Made by a program: the position numbers and the translations under genes. Below, piece after piece: positions 20,773 through 31,936 of a stretch of DNA of 64,000 nt; position 1 is the first letter of the stretch; every line of letters starts with the position of its first letter. The notes beneath the pieces were generated by a model. It saw nothing but the letters and a program-made list of their open reading frames with translations. It was not told the origin of the DNA and ran no database searches. The stretch lies in assembly GCA_963662175.1 (NCBI GenBank), contig OY759217.1:48522108-48586107 (forward strand), read 5' to 3'. The DNA comes from Aradus depressus. Its lineage: Eukaryota; Arthropoda; Insecta; Hemiptera; Aradidae.

Positions 20773-21105
20773 ATGCGGAAGAAAAAGTGTTCGATATGTT
20801 GTACGTCATCAAACCCTATTGTGAAGTGTGAAAGATGTGGAAATGAGAAAAATGTATTGTATTTTCACCTTAATAATTTAAGTGATGGAAAAGTAAAGAA
20901 AGTTGTTTATTTAACGTTTAACTTAGGAATTATACTCGTATGTTGTACTGAATATTGCACCCCTTTTTGTATTGAAGACAGATTGACAGGGTGGCTGCGT
21001 GATGTGGATGAGGCAAGGATATCTTTTCGGGGCATCCTTCCCCTTCTTCCAGGGGGGCCTCCTCAAGCTTTATCAACCACTAACCGTTGTCTAGACCTTC
21101 TCTAA
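20773..21105 (+). CDS. Uncertain 110-codon frame with CxxC pairs
   Basis: The N-terminal part reads MRKKKCSICCTSSNPIVKC then ERCGNEKNVLYFHLNNLS, with C6/C9 and C19/C22 spaced like a zinc-binding knuckle. The remainder (from about residue 55) has no recognised pattern. It directly follows family B sequence. There is no promoter or splice evidence. It may be a chance frame, a transposon fragment or an exon; I cannot tell which. Confidence 0.2.
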   Translation: MRKKKCSICCTSSNPIVKCERCGNEKNVLYFHLNNLSDGKVKKVVYLTFNLGIILVCCTEYCTPFCIEDRLTGWLRDVDEARISFRGILPLLPGGPPQALSTTNRCLDLL

Positions 21106-21215
21106 CACCTGACCTCAATCGAAGCAGCACTAAGGTGCAATATTGTGTAGTCGATGCTGGCTCAATGACGCTACGTCCGTCCTGCATAAAGGTGAAATCT
21201 TCATCACTAACTGCC

Positions 21216-21299
21216 AGTTAGTTATTGTGACTCATGCCCGGGCTTTAACTTCGAGGTCATCTTGCCTACTACCAGAGCGCTCTTTCGTCGCTCTGGTAA
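21216..21299 (-). mobile_element. SINE-A 3' fragment, minus strand
   Basis: 'agttagttattgtgactcat' through 'gcgctctttcgtcgctctgg'; only the reversed 3' 85 bp remain. Confidence 0.8.
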
Positions 21300-21474
21300 C
21301 AAATAACACATCTTTCTTTTTTCTTTCTTCTTTTTTTTAATTATTTTTTAATTTAACTGGATCAATATTCATGATATTTGGATAATCCAAAAACTTCAAA
21401 ATTTGTATTTAATCCCCCACTTCACTCTCATATATAAATAAACAATAATGGTTTGGTAATACTGAATTTTCGAA

Positions 21475-21565
21475 TACAATAGAACCTCGATTATCCGGGG
21501 TAATGGGGGGAGAGGTCGCTCGGATAAATGAAAATCAAGGTGAATCGAGTCACTTTTTATTTAAC
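21475..21565 (+). mobile_element. Solo end of a Tigger/pogo-like element
   Basis: 'acaatagaacctcgattatc' followed by 'cggggtaatgggggg' matches the common pogo/Tigger terminal pattern CAGTAGAACCTCGATTATCCG. The other end is not seen. Confidence 0.55.
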
Positions 21566-21656
21566 GAATTACATATGTGTGTACATTGTCATGTTATAAC
21601 GTTGACAGGGCTTGAAATATGAAGTGATCCTTCTTTGTTTTTTGCGGTTTGAAATG

Positions 21657-21899
21657 AGGTTAGGTTAGGTTTTATGACTCATGCCCGGGCTTTAACTACG
21701 AGGTCATATTGCCTACTAACGAGCGCCCCTTTCGTCACTCTGGTGGACATGAGCCCGACTCTACTGTGGGAGTCCTAAATTTTTATTCACCTAGGGCAGT
21801 GATCTTAAACGACTACCTGGCATCGTTCAGGCTATCGTAACGTCCCCCATAAAATAAACTAAGGGCCATACGCAAACCACTGATCTACCGGCGTCCTCA
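21657..21899 (-). mobile_element. SINE-A copy with internal deletions, CCTAA tail
   Basis: Reversed tail 'gaggttaggttaggtttta'. Body blocks are present but shortened, and the head is reduced to 'ccactgatctaccggcgtcc'. Confidence 0.85.
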
Positions 21900-22322
21900 T
21901 ATTTCCTATAGACATTTATTTTACACTTTTAATTAGTTTGTATTGGTCCTAACTATATTTAAGGACAGAATGGCGGCGATTGAAAGTGGAATTAGAAACA
22001 TTTAGGTAAGAACCAAAATAAACAGTATCTTGTAAAAAGGACGAAGGACCCCGAAGTAAAGTTTTCTCAATTTTAAATATGGTTTGGACAAAATCTCATT
22101 AGATTTAGGTTAGCACATGGGGGCATGTTTATCTCAAATTTCAAGTTAATTGTTGCAATAATTTCTAAGAGCGCTCACAAAATCGCATACACACTTTCGT
22201 ATATCCAGTAATGGCAGTATAAAATGAATTTGAGAGGGCTGTACAAAAGTGGTGGGTATAACAAAGTCCTGTTATGGTCATCACATATATTCTTATTGTA
22301 TATATACTTATTATATATATAT
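21900..22322. repeat. Family D fragment then family C right arm
   Basis: 21905-22190 is family D ('aagaaccaaaataaacagta', 'aatctcattagatttaggtt', 'gagcgctcacaaaatcgcat'). 22200-22290 is a family C arm ('ccagtaatggcagtataaaa', 'gtgggtataacaaagtcctg'). Confidence 0.6.
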
Positions 22323-22641
22323 AGGTTAGGTTAGGTTTTATGACTCATGCCCGGGCTTTAACTACGAGGTCATATCGCCTACTACCAGAGCGCTCTATCG
22401 TCACTCTGGTGGACATGAGCCCGACTCTACTGTGGGAGTCCTAAATTTTGCCTACCCTAAATTTTTATTCACCATCGTACAGGCTCGGGACCATCGCTTA
22501 ACGTCCCATCTGAAGGACGGCGTGCTTACGTTTATTTCGTTCCTCCCAGATAAAATAAACTAAGGGCCTCGGTCGGGCTACGAACCCACAACCTTGAGCT
22601 CAGAAGTCAAGCACGCATACCACTGAGCTACCGGCGCCCTC
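22323..22641 (-). mobile_element. SINE-A copy, minus strand, CCTAA tail
   Basis: Near full length with one internal deletion (the 'gagtacctgac' part). Head 'gagctaccggcgccctc' and box B are intact. It lies between family C pieces at 22200-22290 and 22700-22790, which are in inverted orientation. Confidence 0.9.
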
Positions 22642-22800
22642 TAATACCCATAGGAAATGTTGTTAAACTGGTTTCTATGGGCAACTGTCTTATAAAGACA
22701 AGTGTCAAAGAGGAATATGTGTGGCCATAACAGGACTCTCTTATACCAACTACTTTTGTACAGCCTTCTCAAATATCAAGAAGAACACAAGTCTATACAT
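22642..22800. repeat. Repeat F, then family C left arm
   Basis: 22645-22712 ('cataggaaatgttgttaaac', 'aagacaagtgtcaaagagga') recurs inverted at 29710-29800. 22715-22790 is a family C end ('ccataacaggactctcttat', 'acttttgtacagccttctca'). Confidence 0.6.
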
Positions 22801-23499
22801 ATTTGTAATAAACCCTTGCTGTATATATACCATATGTATAAATAAGCCCTATATTATTAACAAACAACTCAGACTGATATTAAAAAAAAAAAAACTGAAA
22901 AAACATGTAAAAGTAATATTCTGTGTAATAATCTTTTCTTTTCTTTTTAATAAGTGTAAGTGGATTTTTACATGTTTAATACTTTTTTTCTCTTCAAGAC
23001 AAATATATAAATGTATCTTTATATCTTTAAATCTTTATGTGTTTATAAACACGTTTTTCTTCAACCTCAAGAGCCAGTGAATAGGAAAAGAAAAAAAAAA
23101 ATTTTTTAAAAAGAATAAATAAACGAAAATTAAAATTGGGCCAATAATAATAATTATTATTTTCGTTAAACCGTAACATCGTAATTGGATTCTTCATACA
23201 ATTTTGTACATTAAAATATAAATTATATACATCAGCCGATATTAAATTTTTGAATGCAAACACATATAATATAGATGAATGGTAATAATTGTTTTGTTTT
23301 TTAATAAATAAATAATAAAAGATACATGAATATTAAATTTCTAATACAATAGGTATTATTTATATTTTTAATTATAAATTTTTATATTTATATAGATAAA
23401 TCTTCTTTCTGGTCGATTTTTCTGTGCGATCACAAGCCCCCCTCTAAATTAATATATAACTAAATTTCTAAATAAAATAAATAACTAAAAAAAATTGTG
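22801..23499. other. Very AT-rich stretch
   Basis: Low-complexity A/T with short frames rich in Ile, Lys, Phe and Tyr. No gene or repeat recognised. Confidence 0.5.
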
Positions 23500-23725
23500 T
23501 TGTTGCCCACTACAGGACTTTCTTATACCAATAATGCTTACAGATCACTCTTTTTCCCCCTTCTCAAAATTATTTCATACTGCCGTTACTGTATATAAGA
23601 ATGTATAAAATAACGCTGTACAAAGAGACAAATTGAAATGGTTTCGAGAAGGGGAGGGAGAGAGAGAGTGATCTTCTATAAGCGTTGTTGGTATAAGAAG
23701 GTCCTGTAATGGCCACGTCACATAT
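23500..23725. mobile_element. Family C foldback MITE, best-preserved copy
   Basis: Left end 'aggactttcttataccaata' and right end 'ttggtataagaaggtcctgt' are inverted. Inner arms 'agatcactctttttccccct' and 'aggggagggagagagagagt' are also complementary. The centre contains 'cattactgtatataagaa'-type text. Length ~225 bp; no open frame. Confidence 0.8.
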
Positions 23726-24050
23726 ATTTTTCTTAATTTTTATAATTTTTCAAAAAAACTATCAATATAAAAACTATATTTTAAAGTTTGTTGCTATGAG
23801 TTACGAATTAAACAATTAGAAATATTCCTTATAGACATTTAGTTTACATTCTTCGGTACGCCATAACTTCTGTCGTACTGATCCTATCTCAAATTTGAGG
23901 ACTTACTGGCGATTGGAAATTTTATAAGGAACAATTTTGTTAAGACTTAATTTTGCTATAGGACTAACCGTTTATAGGTAAATCAAGGAAACGTCTAAAA
24001 ATATGTTCAAATGTATTAGTAAAATGTTGTGGGACGAGATTTTTCATAGA
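23726..24050. repeat. Family D fragment
   Basis: 'ccttatagacatttagttta', 'cctatctcaaatttgaggac', 'tataaggaacaattttgtta', 'aatcaaggaaacgtctaaaa'. It abuts the family C copy directly, as at 34.3 kb, suggesting C and D belong to one larger unit. Confidence 0.6.
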
Positions 24051-24109
24051 AATAAAAGATATTGTCTTCCCACTGTTTTAATTTTTTAAGCATATAAATA
24101 AGCATAGGT

Positions 24110-24645
24110 CATTCGGCCATCAGCTGATCGGGACCATCGTTGCCATTTCTCCACAATCCTTTCCTGGGCAATACGGTCCGCGCATCTCTCTCTCCAGGAC
24201 TAGACGTAAGGGCTCATCTATATCTGCTCCTAAAGGTATATTTCGTTTACAGATGTACGAACGTCTACGGGTGGAGCTCTGTCCAGACCTGAAGCGCAGC
24301 AGTTGAGACAGTTCGATAGACCTTTGAAACTCTCAAAAGGGCTACATTCTAATCCAGTGAAAATAGCTCTACACGCAGAATAGTCGAGGCTCCACGTGGC
24401 GCGCGCTAGGCAGCTCACAGCGTTGTGTCAGTTGTCCTTTCTTCTAGGCGACACTTGGAGATCCGACACGAACCGCACCCCAAAATACGTGACCGTTACC
24501 GCGCTCTTAATGCGCCGTATGTGGATTTTGATTACCAGAAATTGTAGGACGTCCGTTCTCCTCTCAATGGCATCAGTGCGAATGTACTTTAATACTCCAG
24601 TATTTGAGTACCAGGTAAACTTACAGTACTAGAAACTCGACTCGG
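24110..24645 (-). pseudogene. Probable non-LTR reverse transcriptase remnant
   Basis: On the minus strand an extended coding-like stretch reads IRRIKSAVTVTYFGVRFVSD, a stop, then AVSCLARATWSLDYSACRAI. The run 'VTYFGVR...' resembles the 'V.YLGV.ld..l' segment near the end of LINE reverse transcriptases (R1-like style). It is GC-richer than its flanks, as decayed coding sequence would be. The stop and the lack of a clear YADD box mean it is dead. The family is a guess. Confidence 0.45.
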
Positions 24646-25011
24646 GCCGTCTCTAGTTTAAACCCAACTCGGATTCAACTCCCCTGGTCTCATCTCCATA
24701 TGCACTCTGTGTCAATCTAAGACATGAAAAGGTGAAACTAACTCCTACATGATCCCACCTTACATATGGAACAGAGCTCCATACCCCTGCATATATTAAA
24801 TACCATACATTATACATTCAAGAATCCACTTTGTTTATTCATATATCGTTTTCCTATTTCGGTCCAGTTTACGTCTGTTTTCCATAGTCGACTTATGAAC
24901 AGTTCAAGTGATCAAAGTTTACCTTTGAGTTCAGTCACTGGAGATGTACAAACTCAATTATTTTTTAAAAAACGTGGTTCGTATAAGAAAGTCCTGTTAT
25001 GTTTATTTTAG
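24646..25011. other. No gene; family C scrap at the end
   Basis: 24965-25005 reads 'aacgtggttcgtataagaaa' and 'gtcctgttatg', a family C end. The rest is unassigned. Confidence 0.4.
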
Positions 25012-25155
25012 TGGTCCCCAGTAGCTCAGGGGTAGCGTGCTTGCCTTCTGAGCTCAACATCGCGCATTCAAAATTCGACCTTTAGTTGAAAAAACATTGA
25101 GTACGTCGTCCTTCGGATGGGATGGTCCCGAGCTGGTTCGATGTCAGGTAATTCT
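25012..25155 (+). mobile_element. SINE-A 5' fragment with head
   Basis: 'ccccagtagctcaggggtag' is box A and 'gcgcattcaaaattcgacc' a decayed box B. The copy ends at 'gttcgatgtcaggtaat' and is followed by a family B scrap (25156-25192). Confidence 0.75.
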
Positions 25156-25192
25156 TTCTGGGGAAGTACATTGCCAGTGATTCACCACCGTC

Positions 25193-25640
25193 TTTTAAGG
25201 GCATATTAAGGAAACAAAATATAAATTTAATTTTTAATATTCTTCACTTTATAATTTTACTTATATACTTTCTTGACCAACTAACCACACAAATAGAAAC
25301 ATACTGACAGACGCGCGCACAAACACAATATTGAGAAAATGGTCAAAATATATTTGGGGGACCTTCAAATGTGAAATTCTGTGGAAAACACTATTCGGAT
25401 TATTGCTTTTTGAGGAACGAATCTGTCCCATTCATAAAATTATGAATTGTTAATTTTTGTAGAGTTTATTCATTAATTGCAGGATGATATTTTATTTATT
25501 CATTTTGCCATTTTGTTATGTTTATATTATTTTTATTCTATGTTAATTATTTTTGAATTTATTTATCAATTTTTATGAATAATTCATTTTAGCGTGTATA
25601 TTCAATATTGTTATTGATTTTTATGTGTAATTTATTTGTA
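25193..25640. repeat. Family D scraps in AT-rich DNA
   Basis: 25300-25395 resembles family D ('acatactgacagacgcgcgc', 'tttgggggaccttcaaatgt'). No gene. Confidence 0.4.
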
Positions 25641-25659
25641 TTCATGTAATTTATTTTTA

Positions 25660-26015
25660 TTTTTTGGCCTTATGTCCGAGCATATTGGCCAACCCTACTC
25701 CAAGTCTCAGAAACCGAGGGAAGAACGAGAGGCTCGGGGTTGCTGGGAGCACGCGGGCGGCGCTGTCGGGGCTCTGGTCTTAGACCCAGAAGCTCCGTAG
25801 GCCTGGACGGCCAGCACCACATGCAGACCTTCCTTCAGGAGTCTCCCAAACCACTCACTACTCAGCTTTGAGCCTCTATGTGCTGTATATTGTTATTGTT
25901 GTTTGAATTGTTTACCCTTATACTAATTGAGCCTCATAATGAGGGCAACCTTAAAAGCCGGCTAACATGAAATAATAAAATCTATGAGAGGTAAGACTAA
26001 CATTTCATCTCACGA
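25660..26015 (+). mobile_element. Penelope-like element 3' end (copy 3)
   Basis: The last ~85 bp (25928-26012) align with the 3' end of the PLE at 33.3-34.1 kb: 'cataatgagggcaacct', 'aaaagccggcta', 'aatctatgagaggtaagact', 'ctgtgaaat'. The hammerhead-like core is decayed (CTCATAA for CTGATGA; TAAAA for CGAAA). The GC-rich 25680-25860 stretch upstream is probably more of the same element but has no readable domain. Confidence 0.6.
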
Positions 26016-26119
26016 ACTGTGAAATTTACATGGAACCCTCATAACAAGCCTCAGAAATCTCAAAGAACTTTACGGCCTCCTCAATAGATGATCGAAATTG
26101 GACATGACTGGAAAACGGA

Positions 26120-26412
26120 ATTGGCGGACAATAATTCGATACGGAATTTCGTGTTTTCGGGCCAAATATGAAAAAAAAAAGTCTGTCTGGGTGTGTCTGT
26201 AAACATAATAACTCCCGATAGAATGAATGTATCAGTTCGAAATTTAATATGTGAATCCAGAACCCTCATATTAATATCTTGACACTGAGGATTTAAACCT
26301 TTGCAAGTTAACTATTAGAGCAAATGGTCAACTGGTATTGGAGAGGGTTGGCGAAAAGTTGATTGATTTTTTCGTTCTGGGGAAGTACATTGCCGATGAA
26401 TCACCGAGGACT
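26120..26412 (+). repeat. Family B copy
   Basis: Blocks: 'gtctgtctgggtgtgtctgt', 'ataactcccgatagaatgaa', 'tattagagcaaatggtcaac', and the end 'ctggggaagtacattgccga'. Confidence 0.75.
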
Positions 26413-26433
26413 CTTTTTTAATGTGTTTTTATC

Positions 26434-26901
<468 letters not shown>

Positions 26902-27180
26902 GGTTAGTTAGTTATTTTTACTCATGGCCGGATTTCGAGGTCATATCGCCTACTACCAGAGTGCTCTTTTGTTGTTCTGGTGGACATGAGCCCGACTCTA
27001 CAGTGGGAACTACTGAATTTTGCCTACCCAGTTTTTTTCTCCTAGGATAGAAATCTTAAACGAGTATCCGAAGGACGACGTGCTCAAGGTTTTTTCCCCT
27101 CTCAGATAAAAAACCTAAGGGCCGTCGGATTTCGAATTCGCGATCTTGAGTAAGCACTACTCAGTGAGCAAGCACGCATA
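26902..27180 (-). mobile_element. SINE-A copy, minus strand, diverged
   Basis: 'ggttagttagttattt' tail, body blocks 'catatcgcctactaccagag' and 'gacgtgctcaagg', and a damaged head. Confidence 0.75.
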
Positions 27181-27278
27181 CTGATGAATAATAATTAATA
27201 AATAATACTGCTAAAATAATTTTCTATATCTTCCTCTTCTTTGCCTCATTTGGCTGAAAATCAATAGGAGCCTCGGGG

Positions 27279-27514
27279 CTGGAAGGTGAAAAAGCCTTAA
27301 GCACGCCATCCTTCGGATAGGACGTTGAGCGCTGGTTCCGAGCCTGTGCGTTGTCAGGTACTCGTTAAAGACCCCTACCCTCTATGAATAAACCTAGATT
27401 GGCAAAATTTAGGACTCTCTAAGTAGAGCCTGGTTCATGTTCACGAGAGCTCTGGTAGTAGGCGATATGACCTCGTAGTTCAAGCCCGGGTATGAGTCAC
27501 AATAACAAACTAAC
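27279..27514 (+). mobile_element. SINE-A copy, headless
   Basis: 'cacgccatccttcggatagg', 'ggcaaaatttaggactctct', and tail 'gagtcacaataacaaactaa'. It faces the copy at 26.9-27.2 kb. Confidence 0.8.
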
Positions 27515-28368
27515 TTTAATATTAACGTATTTTCACCCAAATCAGTTACTGAGTAAATCTATTTCTGTAAGTCAGTAATTTATTATTAAATCAGATTTGT
27601 GATATTGAATTTCATCAAGACTCCGTACAAAGAAAGCAATATTTGAAGAAAATATTTTCACTCTAAAATGATATTAAGGTAGAGAATGACCATGGAAAGT
27701 CCAAATGAAAACTTTTTCAAAATATGCCATTTAAAATCAATTCAATTAAGTTCTTTGCTTGGTTCTGGCTATTCTAAGTAATAAGAAGAGACTTCCAATG
27801 ACCATTCAAACACCGAAAATTGTAAATTATCATTAGATTCCTCAGCGGAAGTTATAGAATCGGTCAAAACTTCGACGTTGAGTGTTTCTTTTGATCAAAC
27901 CTAAGATTGATCAAATGCACATCGTTGAAAGCTCGAAACTTCGGATCTTGCAAGCATGGGCCTTGTGATTACCATATCACAAATGGCACACTCCACTCAT
28001 TGTTATAGTCATCTCAAACGAAACAACACTTTTTTGCATCTAATTCAATTGTCGTTGTTTCTAATTAAAATTTTGAATTAAAATGTTGATTACTTTTATT
28101 TCCTCGGCTTTACGAAGTGTAGGGGAAGTTACGTAATCAGTCAGAAACTTTTCTAGTACAGCCATAAAACTGCATTTGCCTCAATATCATTTTGAATTAT
28201 CGGTTATACAGAATATTGATGCAAAATGTTTATCTATAACATTTTCACAGAACCAGGGATTATAGACACGAGTAGAAAACTATCTTGAATTAAAAACACT
28301 TCATATTTTAAATTGTTCACTACATCAAACGGAAACAAAAATCTAGGATTTCTGACGTGACAATCAGT
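27515..28368. other. Unassigned, with two family B left ends
   Basis: 'gcggaagttatagaatcggt' (27845) and 'ggggaagttacgtaatcagt' (28123) match the left end of family B, but the rest of the element does not follow. No gene recognised. Confidence 0.4.
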
Positions 28369-28445
28369 AAGTTATTGTCACTCAAGCCAACGCTTTAACT
28401 ATGAGGTCATATCACCTACTACCACAAGAGTCTTTCATCGCTTTT
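28369..28445 (-). mobile_element. SINE-A 3' scrap
   Basis: 'agttattgtcactcaagcc', 'tatgaggtcatatcacctac'. Diverged. Confidence 0.55.
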
Positions 28446-28479
28446 TCTGGGTGGGGGAGAGAGTGATGTGTACGTAAGG

Positions 28480-29160
28480 CACCGTTTCCTTATATTTTCT
28501 GGAAGAACATTAATTCAGCAACGTCGGTAGATAGGGTCAAATAAAATAAGATTCCGCCAATAAAGTGAATGAAAGTTTAGAGGGAGAGTGGAAACATACG
28601 TATGAAGCAAGGTGTAGCCTCAATTTCAGAGATCGGAGCACCCTCAAAAGGGCAAAAACACAAGTTAAGAGACAACCAATGAAGAGATTGAAAGTTTAGA
28701 GGGAGAGCGGAAACATACGTATGAGGAGGGATGTAAAGTCAATTTCAGAGAATGGAGTACTACCCCATAAAAACAAAAACCGAAGTTAAGAGTCCACCAA
28801 GTAAAAATACTGAAGGTTTCCAGGGAGAGCGGAAACTTACGTGTTACCTTATATTTTCTGGAAAAACATTAATACAGCAACGTCGGTAGATAGGATAAAC
28901 TCAAATAAGGTAAGATTCCACCAGTGAAGAGATTGAACGTTTAGAGGGAGAGCGGAAACATACGTATGAGGCAGGGTGTAGCCTCAATTTCAGAGATCGG
29001 AGCACCCTCAAAAGGGCAAAATGTGAATGGAAAACCAAAGATAAATACTCAAATAAAGATTTCGAAGGTTAAGAAGGAGAGCAGAAACTTACGTTTAAGT
29101 TTGGGTGTAAACTCTATAGCCTTCAGAAACACATTAATGGAGGAATGTCAGTAAAGAGGC
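28480..29160 (+). repeat. ~120-bp tandem array, five units, with a longer duplication
   Basis: '(a)gggagagcggaaac' occurs at 28581, 28700, 28822, 28945 and 29074 (spacings 119, 122, 123 and 129). A longer block ('ttatattttctggaa', 'cagcaacgtcggtagatagg', 'tcagagatcggagcaccctc') recurs about 370 bp apart (28485 and 28853), so multi-unit duplication also occurred. Confidence 0.85.
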
Positions 29161-29286
29161 TTCAACCCAATACGATGATAGTCAACCATAAGAAAAGTTG
29201 AAGATTTTTTCTGGTTCTAACGAAAATAGCCAACAAAGAAATATAGAATATAGGTGGACCTTGTGGCACTGAATCTTTATATTTCC

Positions 29287-29406
29287 GAAGGACGGCGTGG
29301 GGGACGGCCTCCCAGATAAAATAAACTAAGGGCCTCGGTCGGGTTTCGAACCCACGATCTTGAGCTCAGAAGGCAAGCACGCATACCACTGAGCTACCGG
29401 CGCCCT
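29287..29406 (-). mobile_element. SINE-A head-only copy, minus strand
   Basis: The tRNA-like head is well preserved: 'gggtttcgaacccac' (box B), 'gagctaccggcgccctc' (box A side). The body is missing beyond 'aaggacggcgtggg'. An adjacent minus-strand frame (29366-29584) starts inside it and is not a gene. Confidence 0.85.
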
Positions 29407-29709
29407 CAACCTTTACCATCAGTTGGAGAGAGAGGTCATATGTTCCGGGTTGTGAGTATTCTCCTGTAAGCAGGAAAGTGTTGTCTTCTCGTGTCACTTC
29501 AACTTTATTCCAACAACTTTTCACAACTTTGTAAGAAAATAGTCTCCCATCTCTATTTAAATTGACTAGTTTTATATTCAACAAAACTACAAATTGTGTA
29601 ACTCTCCTGTAAAAAGTAGACTAGAGATGTATAAAATATTTTCAGTCTCCCAGAACAAGTATAAAATACTTTAAATCAAAGTAGAACGAACTTTGTTTTA
29701 TATTCTACT

Positions 29710-29802
29710 TGAAGTTAAGGTATCTTCCTCTTTGACACTTGTCTTTATACGACAGTTGCCCATAGTAACCAGTTTAACAACTTTTCCTATGGCTCTCGTC
29801 AC
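29710..29802 (-). repeat. Repeat F, second copy
   Basis: Inverted relative to 22645-22712: 'cctctttgacacttgtcttt', 'gttgcccatagtaaccagtt', 'aacaacttttcctatgg'. Confidence 0.7.
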
Positions 29803-29817
29803 TGATATAAGAATAGT

Positions 29818-29863
29818 ACAGTAAAACTCCGTTATAACGCATTCTCGGCTATAGCGCTTGTAG
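29818..29863 (+). mobile_element. Solo pogo-type terminus
   Basis: 'TACAGTAAAACTCCGTTATA' then 'acgcattctcggctatagcg', a typical pogo/Tigger end after TA. It is cut off where LTR-like sequence begins. Confidence 0.5.
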
Positions 29864-30227
29864 CGTTCGTACTAGATCAACGGCGACGTTCCAGAAGAGG
29901 ACAGGAACACACCCTCGTAATCGTTTAAATCGATATAAAAATGATCGATATCGATATATAAGAAGATGGCCACCTTGTTGTTCTCTGTTCTTTTTGTTCA
30001 TATGTGTTTGTCAGTTTAATATTTTTTTGTGTGTATAGAACTTTCTGTTAGCTTAACTTAATAAATAAATTTATGTTACTGAAGCAACAATTAATAAATA
30101 TATGTTTCTGAAGCCATAATTCAAGTACTGCATTAGAATTTGTTTAATTGTGGAAGCACATGAACCCTTTATATTACCAAACGGTAAAGTGGTGACCCCG
30201 ACGTGATAACGGTGAGAATTTTTAATA
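29864..30227 (+). mobile_element. LTR-retrotransposon LTR end and primer-binding region (relic)
   Basis: A TATA-like 'cgatatataagaagatggcc' at about 29955 suggests an LTR promoter. Downstream, 'agtggtgaccccgacgtgat' (30189) is the kind of sequence found right after Gypsy/Mag-group 5' LTRs as the tRNA primer-binding site. The LTR start at TGTAGCG (29864) is a guess. The leader continues to 30227, is cut by a pogo-type element, and resumes at 30777. Confidence 0.5.
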
Positions 30228-30778
30228 CAGTGTAAACTCTATATAGCGACACTTAAGGGACTGCGCATTTTATGGCGTTATTGTGAGTTGTCGTTAAATG
30301 AAGAGAAGAAAAATCAATACATATTACATTACATTTAATAGTATTTTACAATTATAATATGTATTTACTAATAAAGTATAAAATTTACAAACAACAAACA
30401 TTAATATTGATACAAATAATAACGATTTTTGCGTATAGTCTGTTATCTTCGTCTGACGTTTTTTGCTGCTCCAGTATTCTAATTGTATTTTCTTATGTAT
30501 TTGGTGCCGACAGTCGAGGTAAATACGTGCTAGACAATAAAGCAACAAAATAACAAACAAAAGACAACACAGCTGCAGTTCTTATTAATTCGGCAACTTG
30601 AAAGTACTGTTTATTGCGTAGTAATGACGTCATGTTGTCGTTATTTAGAGTGGGTGTGATGCTACATAGAGTGTATCATTGTATGGACAACAAGGTAAAC
30701 CAACCAGATTCAAGTAATTTCGATGTTTTAGGGAGTTTGTCGTTAAATCGAGTGGCGTTAAATGGAGTTTACACTGTA
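30226..30778. mobile_element. Pogo/Tigger-type element with transposase C-terminus relic (copy 2)
   Basis: Same ends as the copy at 17.13 kb ('CAGTGTAAACTCTATATAGC' at 30228; ends 30776), flanked by TA on both sides. It is 549 bp because of an internal deletion relative to copy 1. The minus strand still encodes IHKKIQLEYWSSKKRQTKITDYTQ-like residues split across 30415-30485, ending with the QTKITDY motif. It is inserted into the leader of an LTR retrotransposon. Confidence 0.75.
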
Positions 30779-30990
30779 TTTATTTAATTATTTTTGTCTC
30801 CGTAGTTATTCCCACGATGACTGAAGAGAAAAATGTAGGAGGAGACACGAAATCTTCAAAATCATCAAAATTTGCACCCGCAGCTAACAAAGCATCCTTT
30901 CTGGAAACCTGACCCTGAACTTTGTTTCTGCCAGGTTGAGGCAGTTTTTGCTCGCTCCCAAATTACTAATTCACTGACAAACATTTTTTT
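30779..30990 (+). pseudogene. Gypsy/Mag-type gag N-terminal relic
   Basis: From ATG at about 30817 the frame reads MTEEKNVGGDTKSSKSSKFA, then PAANKASF; after a +1 shift it continues WKPDPELCFCQVEAVFARSQ. 'PPFW..DP.LWF.QVEA.F....I' is the signature start of gag in many arthropod Gypsy/Mag elements. It ends in a poly-T stretch at about 30985. Protease, RT and integrase are absent. Confidence 0.65.
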
Positions 30991-31102
30991 TTTTTCAAAA
31001 TGGTAAACGCTATTTTTTTTTATCATTCCCGACCCTTTTGTATGATTTTCTGTGTATTTTTATAAAGTGATACAGCTTTCTTGATTCCTGGTTTTATTTC
31101 CT

Positions 31103-31255
31103 GAGGGCGCCGGCAGCTCAGATGTGCTTCCTTACTGAGTTCAAGATCGCGGATTCCCCTAGTTTTTTTTCTGAGATATGAAAAGACCTTGAGCACTCAT
31201 CCTTCTTCGGATGGAACGTAAAACGCTGGTCCCAAACCTGATGTGAGGTACGATT
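31103..31255 (+). mobile_element. SINE-A 5' fragment
   Basis: 'gagggcgccggcagctcaga', then 'ttcaagatcgcggattcccc' and 'gatggaacgtaaaacgctgg'. Confidence 0.75.
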
Positions 31256-31888
31256 TACATAAAATTTCATACATAGCATCCTTATAAGCCCAGTTCCAAC
31301 AGGGCTCACGTGGAATCAGGTTACCTTTTTAGTTAATTACAAAACTTTGGATAACAGCTTTAAATAAATTTTAAAGGAGGGTCCTGGAATACAAAAGGAA
31401 GAATATCCTGAGTTATGTGGAACACTATTTATTGTCCGACGCCTGCTAATTGGAGCATAGTCTCTTGCGGGTCTAACGTTTATGACTATAGGGGTTCTTT
31501 TGTTGTTCTTCCTTGTCCAGATGGAGTATAATACAACTAAAATAAGCAATTAAGCATTCTATGAGGCAGCAAATACAGCTGTAGGGTATATGTTTTTAAG
31601 CAAAATCCACTCCCACTCCCAGGCTCCTGAGGGAGCTAACCTCCCTTTGTGGTCGTACATGTGAAACCTCACTCTGCACGAAATATGCGTCTTGAAGCTG
31701 ACGATTATAGATGTTTTTTCTGAACATCAATATTTGAATTTTTTTAAGGGGGACTGTATTGTTCTGCAACCACAGCGTACTAATAAACTACAATAAATTA
31801 GTTTCAGTGACGCAAATATTAATTTTATTTTCGTAAATAGTTTTTATACAAGTATACTCATAATATAACTGTTCATAACAACAGTTAA
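31256..31888. other. Unassigned
   Basis: A 70-codon minus-strand frame at 31337-31549 has no recognisable family. No shared repeats. Confidence 0.4.
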
Positions 31889-31914
31889 GAGGGCGCCGGT
31901 AGCTCAAGCGGGTC
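31889..31914 (+). mobile_element. SINE-A head stub
   Basis: 'gagggcgccggtagctcaag' only; the copy is cut just after box A, immediately before the P3/P2 nest. Confidence 0.7.
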
Positions 31915-31936
31915 CACAACCCAGCTAGCCTTAAGG

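Noticed and set aside
22721..23263. Membrane-protein-like hydrophobic frames
   Set aside because: Low-complexity AT-rich DNA yields Phe/Ile/Lys/Tyr-rich translations by chance.
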